Source: Sabellastarte sp. h YS-2021
Lineage: Eukaryota; Annelida; Polychaeta; Sabellida; Sabellidae
Assembly (NCBI GenBank): GCA_964017235.1
Contig: OZ024933.1
Span: forward strand, 6,017,962 to 6,081,961
Length of the DNA stretch: 64,000 nt
Reading direction: 5' to 3'
The notes below the pieces were generated by a model. The model was not told where the DNA came from, searched no databases, and saw nothing but the letters and a program-made list of their open reading frames with translations. Below, piece by piece: positions 44,690-55,700 of the stretch. The position numbers and the translations under genes were made by a program. Each line of letters starts with the position of its first letter. The first letter of the stretch is position 1.

Positions 44690-45735
44690 AATTAGACCTA
44701 TCACATCGGAGAACTGATGCAAATTGTATGCACCAGAAAGAATCCTCACCAAAGCCATTAAAACATGCTTAAAATTGGAAAAGCCCAAACTGAAATCTGA
44801 CCATATCAAAAGATTCTTAGCCCATGATTCCTATAGGTTGGTGTGACATTGCAAACCTCTAGGAACACAAATAAGCGAGATATAAGCATGGTTAATTTGG
44901 GCCAAAGATCAAACCTGATCACATCAAAAAATTCCCAGCCCATGATTTGACATTGCAAACCTCTGGAACCAATAATAAGCCAGTTATGAACACTTTTAAG
45001 TTAGGCTATCCTCGTTTGACCTTGGAGGAAGGTTCCAAGGTCAAATTCGACAACACCAAAAAATTCCCAGCCCATGATTTTCTATAGGTTGGTTTACCAT
45101 TCCAAACCTCTAGGACCAATAATAAACGAGTTATAAGCACTTTTAAGTTTGGCTATCCTCATTTACCTTAAAGGCGGGGTCCAACGTCAAATCCGACCAC
45201 ACCAAAAGATTCCCAGCCCATGATTTCTTAAAGGTTGGTTTACCATCCCAAACCTCTAGGACCCATAATAAGCGAGTTATAAGCACTTTTAAGTTTGGCT
45301 ATCCTCGTTTAACCTTGAAGGAGGGGTCCAAGGTCAAATCTGACCACCCCAAAAGAATCCAAGCCAATGATATCCTATAGGTTGGTTTACCATCCCAAAC
45401 CTGTAGGACCAATAATAAGTGAGTTATAAGCACTTTTAAGTTTGGCTATCCTATTTGACCTTGAAGAAGGGGTCCCAGGTCAAATCCAACAACACCAAAA
45501 GACTCCCAGCCCATGATTTCCTATAGCTTGGTTTACCATCCCAAACCTGTAGGACCAGTAATAAGCGACTTATAGGCACTTTTAAGTTTGACTATCCTCG
45601 TTTGACCTTGAATGAGGGGTCCAAGGTCAAATTTGACCACACCAAAAGATTCCCAGTCCATGATTTTCTATACATTGGTTTACCATCCCAAACCTCTAGG
45701 CCCAATAGTAAGGGAGATATCAGCACTTTTCATGA
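44690..45735 (-). repeat. satB array of E3
   Basis: About seven diverged 147-bp monomers, each with a GACCTTGGA-type half site. Confidence 0.88.
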
Positions 45736-45849
45736 CTGACAAAGAAACACCTGTGGCGGCCATCTTGTTTTGTTCAAAACGAGGCCAAAAATATTTCCAG
45801 TCAAAATTTTATAATGAAGAACATATCCTGCTATCCGGTGGATAAAACT

Positions 45850-47625
45850 AAATAATTTAAATGCAATAGTTTTCGAGTTACAAGTGATTTACTCAACAGC
45901 GATAACCTAAAAGTAGCTATTACTCAGCTATACCATGAGCTACAGGTCTGAAATTTTACTATGTTATAGCTGACCCAAAAGTAGCTGAATAACATATTTA
46001 CACAAACTTCTCTAAATGCAATACTTTTCAAGTTACAAGTGATTTTACTCATGATGTAAGTTACTGAAAAGTCCAAAATAGCTATTACTCACTTAGCTAT
46101 TGAGATAGATACAGTAGTTACTCACCATGTTGTAGCTATTTAAAATGTAGCTGAATAACATATTTTAACAAAATGCTGTAAATGCAATACTTTTCAAGTT
46201 ATAATTGATTTAGTGTTAAGTAAGAACCTCAAAGTAGCTATTACTCAGCTATGCAATGAGCCACAGCTCTGGAATTTTACTATGTTATAGCTGACCCCAA
46301 AATAGGTGAATAACATATGAAACTAAATAATCTAAATACAATACTTTTCAAGTTATAAGTGATTTACTCAACAGTGATAACCTAACAGTAGCTATTACTC
46401 AGCTATGCCATGAGCTACAGGTCTGAAATTTTACCATGTTAAAGCTGACCCAAAAGTAGCTGAATAACATATTTACACAAAATGCTGTAAATGCAATACT
46501 TTTCAAGTTATAAATGATTTAGTGTTGAGTAAGAACATCAAAGTAGCTATTATTCAGCTATGCAATGAGCTACAGGTCTGAGATTTTACTATGTTATATC
46601 TGACCCCAAAGTAGCTGAATAACATATTTACACAAAAGTCTCTAAATTCAATATTTTTCAAGTTATAAATGATTTAGTGTTGAGTAAGAACCTCAAAGTA
46701 GCTATTACTCAGCTATGCAATGAGCCACAGCTCTGGAATTTTACTATGTTATAGCTGACCCGAAAATAGGTGAATAACATATTGAAACTAAATACTCTAA
46801 ATGCAATACTTTTCAAGTTATGAGTGATTTACTCAACAGTGATAACCTAAAAGTAGCTATTACTCAGCTATGCCATGAGCTACAGGTCTGAAATTTTACT
46901 ATGTTATAGCTGACCCAAAAGTAGCTGGATAACATATTTACACATAATTCTCTAAATGCAATACTTTTCAAGTTATAAGTGATTTACTCAACAGTGATAA
47001 CCTAAAAGTAGCTATTACTCAGCTATGCCATGAGCTACAGGTCTGAAATTTTACTATGTTATAGCTGACCCAAAAGTAGCTGAATAACATATTTACACAA
47101 AATTCACTAAATGCAATACTTTTCAAGTTATAAATGATTTAGTGTTGAGTAAGAACCTCAAAGTAGCTATTACTCAGCTATGCAATGAGCCACAGCTCTG
47201 GAATTTTACTATGTTATAGCTGACCCCAAAATAGGTGAATAACATATGAAACTAAATACTCTAAATGCAATAGTTTTCAAGTTATGAGTGATTTACTCAA
47301 CAGTGATAATCTAAAAATAGCTATTACTCGGCTATGCCATCAGCTACAGGTCTGAAATTTTACTATGTTATAGCTGACCCAAAAGTAGCTAAATAACATA
47401 TTTGTACAAAATTCTCTAAATGCAATACTTTTCAAGTTACAAGTGATTTTACTCATGATGGAAGTTACTGAAAAGTCCAAAAGTAGCTATTACTCACTTA
47501 GCTATTGAGATAGACACCCAAGTTACTCACCATGTTGTAGCTATGAAAAAAGTAGCTGAATAACATATTTTAACAAAATGTTCTAATTGCAATAATTTTC
47601 AAGTTATAATTGATTTAGTGCATGA
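45850..47625 (-). repeat. satA array of E3 with 465-bp trimer units
   Basis: About 11 monomers. The variant GAGCCACAGCTCTGGAATTT recurs with its CCACAG at 46261, 46725 and 47190 (spacings 464 and 465), so monomers amplified as trimers here, unlike the 7/8-mers of E2. Confidence 0.85.
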
Positions 47626-48036
47626 TTTCATGAATTTTAATGTATTAAAAATTATTTTAAAAATTCATAAAAAAATAATTAAGAAAGATCCAGGTCTGAC
47701 ACTCACACAAGGGAATCTACTAGTGGTCTAGTACATATATGCAAGATATGAGAGAAATCCCTGTAATAGTCACTGAGAAAATTGTGATCAAGTGTTGAAA
47801 TTTTCACACTTTGGTGGGGGTACCTCACTTGTAATGGCTCTGGCGAACAGACAGATCTGCATGAATTTTACGATTTATCATCCTCGATAGTTAAGGTATC
47901 TTTTAAAAAAAACAGCATGTCTCTGGGTCTTGTAGTTTTGGAGAAGAAGTTTGTCACGCGGACGCGTACACAGACGCGGACGCCGCAGAGTGATGCCATA
48001 ATGTCAGCTGACTGACAAGTCAGCTGACATAAAAAA

Positions 48037-48387
48037 GCAAGTTTTATAGATGGGTGAAAATAGGATCTGTTGGGATATGGTGTGATCTTTACAAAGTCCG
48101 AATTTCAGACGTTTGAACCGAACTTCGAATTGGGGCAGTAAATGACCAAACTATTGAACTTCTACAAACATCGTTTGTACTTCTACAGAACAACTATTTC
48201 AAACGTTTAAAAAAATCCACAGGTTAAAATCACTCTCTGTATTGTGTTGAATGTGTCCAAATACAAATGCTGACCTATGAACTAAACCACCAGCTAACAC
48301 AAAATGCATTGAAACAAGCCCTGTCGCGTTAAATATTTTACACTGGTATGTATTTTCTGAGGCCAGTAACGGAACAGTGTGATGGAA
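48037..48387. other. Presumed 3' UTR of the carboxypeptidase gene
   Basis: No repeat recognised; no clear minus-strand AATAAA. The transcript end may lie in this stretch or inside E3. Confidence 0.35.
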
Positions 48388-48624
48388 TTAGGTTAACAGG
48401 CAAATGACCAGAGACCCGAGCACAAGTAAACGGCTGATGTTCTCAACATTTGATGTACCTTCATCTACTGATCCAATCCCTCTGGAATTATTTTCTGTTT
48501 GTCTGTTTGTTGGTATGTTGCCAGTCGTCGTGGCAACCCGTTCCAGGGTCACGTCGATAATGAGAACGTTTCCTTCTGTCACTGAGATGGGGACAGATTG
48601 ACTGGCATAGCCAGCTGCACTCAC
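48388..48624 (-). CDS. CPM: Carboxypeptidase last exon with hydrophobic C-terminus
   Basis: [20 protein letters not shown], strand LIIDVTLER, a Thr/Asn/Ser-rich linker, and a final hydrophobic stretch ending at TAA (48390-48388). Pattern fits a GPI-attachment signal. Confidence 0.88.
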   Translation of the reverse strand: MSAAGYASQSVPISVTEGNVLIIDVTLERVATTTGNIPTNRQTENNSRGIGSVDEGTSNVENISRLLVLGSLVICLLT

Positions 48625-49660
48625 CTGAAAAAAAACATAGAATTCTAAAAATATTTGGACAAGAAGACCTTGGGTGGCTAATCAGATGTCTATCAGATTA
48701 AACATCAGTGACACTGTGCTATTACTTTGATTATTCTAATGTAATGTACTGCTTTGCAGACACAATATCTTTCCAAAAAAGGGGAACTCCGTGTGCTATG
48801 GTAACAAATACATTAGTCATAAGGATAGTCAAGGGGTGATCATTGATATGCTAAGACTAATATTCCAGTTTTGTGCAGTATTTCCATTTCTAATACATCA
48901 TTCACACTACTTGCGGTACATCCCATGGTCAAAGGTTTTACTCGGTGGCAGAACCGCCTACAAGGATGCCACGTACTGTGTTTCCATCACACTACAGGCG
49001 ACACAACAAACTGTTACAGGCGTCGGGTGAAACACCCCTATCCTTCAACTACTGTGTGAGGTTTGTATGCACAGTTGTGACACTGTGTATGTTAGTATTG
49101 GAATGGGTGAGTGCTACAGTGCATTACTGCAGTCAACAATAGCTTTGCAGTTCACGCTAGTAGACAAAAACCCATTTCAGCTTTTTTTATTTTTTATCTC
49201 TGGACTTTCATGAATAAAGTGACGAGTATCTGTCTCTTCACTGGAGTTAAGCGACAGTGGGCTAAGTTAGTGCTGGGATGGGTGACCGCCCCAGTGCACT
49301 ACTTGGGTCTCTGATTGCTTTGTGGCTCGCGCTAGTACGCCAAAACCCCTTTTGGCCTTGTTTAATGTTTTGTTTTGATTTCCCCTCTGTAAAACATGGG
49401 AGGAGGGCTACACATTCATTCAGTACTGGCCTTGTCAGGACTTCTGTAAATTTATGTGCACTGACACAAAAAATGGTTCTTTATAATTATTTATGCACAT
49501 TATTGAATGGAACAGTATGTAAAGATGAAATAAATGTAAACGAGCATGGAAATTTTTTCAGACTTGAATATTTTATCTTCACTAACGGGAGTATTCTGTG
49601 AACAAATATACATATGTAAAGACAGGTTACTGTTTATCTCTTATCTGGCTCTCTCTCTGT

Positions 49661-49702
<42 letters not shown>

Positions 49703-52700
49703 TCTGACACACACACACCAAAGTCATGACAGTTTGGCCTTTACTAGCCTTTCCAAAGACTGTTTTATGTGGAAACAATCTATTGACAGAAGACCTCATT
49801 ATATTAATTCCGTGTAATTACTTAATTGTTAATATCTACCTTAACTATGTGGTATTCCAGGTAAACTTCTGCAAACAAAGTGGAGATCTCTGAAGGGTAA
49901 TTACTTGAAAACAGGAAGCGATACTATGATACTATGTATCTGCTGTGGGGAATTTGCATAGTGGCTCAGATGACCACTTAAAATGGCGGTCCTATGCCAT
50001 CTTATCTCGATCCTATCCTCAGTGACAGGCTGAAGAACCTCAGGGACAATAATACATAGTCATCCCTGAGTTTCTGTATGTCAGTTAGAGGAACGGAGGC
50101 CGAGGTGTGTCAAACAGTGTTTTGAGTGTAGCTACTGCTTGTCACCGTATCATGTCACAAACCTCATCTTGGCACAAAAGAGAAGATAAAATATTTAATA
50201 ATGGTCGTTCTTTTATTGCCCACAATCGTAGATTTCCAGATACCAAATAAGGAAGTTGATGTGACAACACAAATAATTAAAATATCTGCGGAGATTTCTG
50301 TATGAAAATTGTACCAAGTAGTTGGGGCGCTGATTTCTTGTAGAAATCATATGTTATCACCCATTAAAAACAATTTAAACAGGTTCATTGTGTGGATTTT
50401 GTGTCAGTAAAATACTTGTATATAACTTGTGCTAGTGTAAATGCATATTTTAATAAAAAGAAATCCACGAAACTACACTTAAAACAAGCCAAAATAAAGT
50501 TTTTGTATCCAAGTTACAGTGTGGAGCACTATACAACACAATACAACCTTATAGACACATTCTTCGACAAAATCCTTGTTTGTAGGTGAAGGAATACATG
50601 ATTCCATACAGAAACACATTCAAGAGGCAAACCTGAAACACTGAAGTCTATTTTCACCCCATAACATACCGTCAGATTATATTCTCCAGGTAACAGGATG
50701 CGCCAGAATTCCCCGCTGCTTGTTGAGGTCACATGATGTTTTTCCCGACCTGCAACCCGGATCTCTGCACCACTAATTATATTGTTTTGTTGGTCTCTGA
50801 TGTAACCTTTAACTCCTACATAAAACACGAATATTACCAAAATATCAGTGTAAGAATTGACGTGAAATGTTAATCTCAATATTAAACTGTAATTTCACTT
50901 TGCAGACCGGTTGCTATTGACATGTTATTCTATGCTGTAAAGTGCACCATTTGGCAGCTAGTGAAGTATCATAGGAAAACTTTCCGAATGGAAATGAAAT
51001 GAATGAAATACTAAGCACTCGATTAATATTGTTATCTTCTTTCGTGATATATTTTTTCTGTATATGTCTAATGAGGGATGTTGTATTTTTATTATCTACC
51101 ATTTTGTATGATTTATGAGTTAAATATATCAATATAAAATGAGAGAATGTGAAAAATGCTGTCCAAAGCATTGGCACCAGTGAATTTAAAAACTTCAATC
51201 TTTAACTTGCAATATCTCAGTCATTTCTGTATGGATTTTTAAGCAATAAACATGTGCAGCAGGGCTGTAAAAAGACCTTTCTAATGATATATAATACTTA
51301 TTTGTAGGTCACATGGTGTCTGAGATATTGGAGGAAAATCAGAAGTTATTAACACTAATTATCCATGGTACGGAGGGCGCCGTTGTATACAAATAAAATA
51401 TGTCCCACTTTGTAGATTCTCCTATTCGGGTCAAATACAGCGTGCAGTGGATAATAAGAAACATTTACAAAGTGCCAAATTGATGAAAACATATTCCAAG
51501 GTGCTAATGTCCAAGAAGAAATAGTCCAATTTCCGAAAAAAAATCCACTTCCATGTTAACATCCGATAGGGGAGAAGGACTATGGATGTTGGGTAGGCTG
51601 ACCTAAATTGATTGGTCTTCAAGTGTTGTTTAAATCTATATATACTATCCTGAGTTCTGATGGCCTGAGGGAGTTTGTTCCATTCTGTGGGAGCAGTAAC
51701 TGTGAAACTGCACATCCCCAGGTATTTATTTGGTCTGGTTGAGGACACTGTGTAAGGTCTCTACATTTTATTAAACCTGACAGATATTGGGGTTGGCTAA
51801 AATTTATTGCCTCGTGGGTAATTAATTTTATATTTAAGCGGTATACGGTACTGAATGGGGAGCCAGTATGGATTGCGTCGGAAAGGCGTCACATGACAGA
51901 AGTTTGCAAACTATGTGACTAATGGTGTCATCGTCTGGGTATATGAGGTCTCGATACCATGAACAAAACAGTGAGCGATATCACGGTGTCATCGTCTCAC
52001 ACATTAAACCTACATTTGCTCTTTAAATAATGTGCATTGACAACTAATACTGAAATAAAATAAATTTTATGTTTCATTTGTGCTGTCAGTTGTTAAAATG
52101 GTGGATATTTGAAGCAATAAAAAGTAAACAAAACTTATGTTTTTTTCACTTCCTGTAGGCAGTGGAAAGGGTCATCACCATAGTTACATCAGAAATCAAA
52201 ACAAAACCTCATAAAAGTAGAAATTAGATGAATATTTCACCATATTGTTATTAAAGCCCTTCGAAAATAAGCTTAAGTTAATGGTTGAATATGTTTATGA
52301 GATGCATCGCGGATGATCACTTAAATCCTCGATTATCGTCCATTTTCATCACCGGTGAATCTGCGATATCGTTGCTTGTGATGACACCACTATATGTGAC
52401 CTAGAATGTTTTGAATTCTTTGATGTCTACTAATATTTGTCTTTTTTGTGTGCTGAAATGATGTCCATGCACATAATATTACAGGAGGGACGAGTCGGGG
52501 GGTGGGGGTGGGGGGTGGGGGAGTATTCTTGTCCACCAACCCTTTTACCTTTTACTAGTGAAGGGAGTGAAATGCTTTTTAAATATCAATTTCCAACTCA
52601 AATTTAAATTTGCATATTGATCAATATTAAAATATTGCTTCATTTTGAAAAATGCAACATTTAACAACTAAAAGTAGCTTACATACCATACAGTACAGAG

Positions 52701-55700
52701 GGTGTTACTGAAAAATCATATATTTAAGACAAGATCACTTTACACGTAACCAAATTCTTTTAAAACATCTGAGAAAAGATCATCTTACATGTGGATATTA
52801 ATAAATGAACTAAAAATAGCTCTAAAAAATGTAATTTGGAAAGTAATGTCTGATGAGGTGTTATAACTGATATCATAATTTAGACCTTGTGTTTTATATT
52901 GAAATTTAGGATGACAAACTGTTTAATATTGAAATCCATACTATATACATTGTATATACTTATAATCTACCATTAAATGTGGATATTTTGACCTGAATAT
53001 TGGGTTATATGGAGTGATACATATTTTTTAATATTCACCAGCATAAGTTGGGATATGTCATATACATAATGGCTATTATGTAAAAACACATACTGATTTT
53101 TTTTCTTCAAAAATTCATCCAAAAAATTAATACATCACTAGCAAGAAATTATTTACAGCATTTTAGCTTTGTTGCATCCAAATCATCTCATTTGATCTAA
53201 CTGAATGCGATTTGATCAGATTGTATTAGACCAGATCAGATCGTATTAGATCACATTAGATCGTATCAGATCAGCTCAGATTACTGACCCCTCTGAGCCT
53301 GGAGTAGGTACTTGATCATGGCATCCTTGTTGTCAGACCAGTGGCCAGAAAGTGTGTCTGCTGTGGGGAATTTGCAGCACGACAATTCAACCAGTATCTC
53401 CATACAACCCGCGTAGATGTAGTTATAGTCCTGCATGCCACCTGGAATGTTAGCAAAAACATTTAAAACTTGAAATCTGTAGGATAAATCAACATGTATA
53501 CTCATTAAATTAATATACTCATTAATATACAACTGCTTAAGTCAAACTTCAGGTTTTTACATTCTGTTCAACAGGCCAGGATCATATTGGGAGAGGCCCT
53601 CAGCAGTATCATTTTTAGCGGTTCAACCCCAGTAAAATCAGCTTGCAATCGATAAACATACAGTTTACCAAGCTAAGCTGCTGAACTTGTGGTTTAGGTC
53701 TGGTTCAACAGCTAGGGAATGTTTGGACAGATCACTCTGTTACTGAATAAATAAGTCCAGACAATCCTTGCAATATTAACATCCCCCTCCCCTCAAACTC
53801 AAACGATACTGAAATATTTTTATATTCAATATCGATGTCCACACAACCACATGATGTATTGATTGGAATTGACTCTTAGAATCTACCCAATTACAAAATG
53901 TCAGTATGATGTTTACAGTAAACAAGAAAGAAAGAAGTAAAATTAAAACTTCCTGAATATTAAACAGAATAACACACTTCTTTCTGGGCAATATTTGCAT
54001 TTTATGAAGCCCTAAGGGCCTTGGCCAAGAGACAATGCCCGCTGGCTTATTGTAATTATTGTACCTATGATGGCGTACCAGGCTGCCCCATTTGTGATAC
54101 CATCTTTAAAGTAGTCCCCACAGTTGGAGCCCTGATGCATTGTGGGATGGTTTGAGGCATAGGTCGTCGCCAAGTGCTTGAAAACATCATCGTCTGGCGA
54201 CTTACTGTACCGACTGGCCAATGTGGCTGGAATGGTAAAATAAGATTGTAGTATGAAGAACAGAATACTCCAAATGTAGCATTATTACTGAAATATATTT
54301 GTCACCATGGTCAGATTCTCCTAATTGTTGTCAGTTTTATGTTATAAATAGTCTAAGATGCACATACCGTATTTATCCATATAAACGCCCCCTCCCTATT
54401 AATACCCCCTCTTCTCAACCTTTGCAAAGTTCATATTTCGGGGTTTTACATCCCTCTCAACAGCCACCAGCCTTGCGATTCCAGGATTCCGAAAAAAGAT
54501 GCATTTTAGTGCTCCCCCAATCGAATACCGCTTACGAGAAATAAAGAAGATAGCATCAGAGATGCCCGTACCCCACAGCCTAGGAAAATATTTTTAACAC
54601 CATGAGATATATAAGTACTGTACCAGTACAAAGTTCAGGATACTTTCAGAGCACTGTCAGTTATATAAAGGTCCAAACAATGTTTAAATGGAGAAAATAA
54701 TGTTTAAAAGAAAGATAATGCATGTAAAGATGAAGAGTTAAAACAAGATAATTCAATAACAAGATGACAGCATTAGTCAGTAAACTAAAATTCAACACTC
54801 TTTATCTACATCTGCATGGCCTAATTATGGTTTAGATGTTTTGAATATTACCATGCATACAGAAGTGGTTATACATTTAATGAATTCTTATGTGTGGTGT
54901 TGGAGCAAAATCTGTGGCTCACTTGATGAAATTCTATCTCTTACAATGGGAAGTTATGAAAGTAAAATTCTTAATAAATTCTAATATGACTTTAACAGTG
55001 CTTAATCTGCATCAAAAGACAGACCCAAAGGTGCAACAAGATTTTAAAGTTCAAGGTCACTACGACAAGGTCAACGGTCAAATTAAGGTCACACCTTGCA
55101 AGAAGGCTTGATATAATTGTTAAATCAATTGTTGCCTAATTGTGAATAAAATATGTTTAAACTAACTAAGGTCACACCATGATAATGCACGCCTATAACC
55201 CCTAACCAATGTCCCTACCAAGTATCAACTTCCTACGCCTTACAGTTTCCGAGATATAGCCCAGACAAGATTTTATAGGTCAAGGTCACTACAGCAAGGT
55301 CAAAGGTCAAATCCTAGTCAGACCATGACGTTGGACACCTACACCCCCTAACCAATATCCCTACCAAATATCAGCTTCCTACACCTTATAGTTTCTGAGA
55401 TATAGCCCGGACAAGATTTTTTTAGGTCAAGGTCACTAATGCAAGGTCAAAGGTCAAATCAAGGTCAGACCATGACGTTGCACACCTACACCTCCTAACC
55501 AATGTCCCTACCAAATATCAACTTCCTACACCTTACGGTTTCTGAGATATAGCCCAGACAAGATTTTCAAACTCAAGGTCACTACAGCAAGGTCAAATCA
55601 AGGTCACACCATGACGTTGCACACCTACACCCCCTAACAAATGTCCCTACCAAATATCAACTTCCTACACCTTACGGTTTCTGAGATATAGCCCAGACAA

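Larger units (their letters stand above)
44456..48036 (-). mobile_element. Composite satellite-bearing element E3 (3.6 kb, inverted)
   Basis: Complete minus-strand copy of the E1/E2 family, in order from its left end at 48036: GTCAGCTGAC palindromes (48002-48030), CGTCCGCG-rich stretch, about 400 bp unique, satA (about 47625-45850), linker with the CAAGATGGCCGCC motif (45850-45735), satB (45735-44690), unique tail and right hairpin GAGCCCGTTCATGGGC (about 44467-44482). It proves that satA and satB belong to one element. It ends about 350 bp past the carboxypeptidase stop codon. Confidence 0.82.

Noticed and set aside
49226-49300. Functional 5S rRNA gene
   Set aside because: Only the 3' half resembles 5S rRNA and it is fused to a repeated body.
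50529-50879. Full 116-codon minus frame as one exon
   Set aside because: Only 50670-50815 is coding; the ends are intronic extensions past good GT and AG sites.
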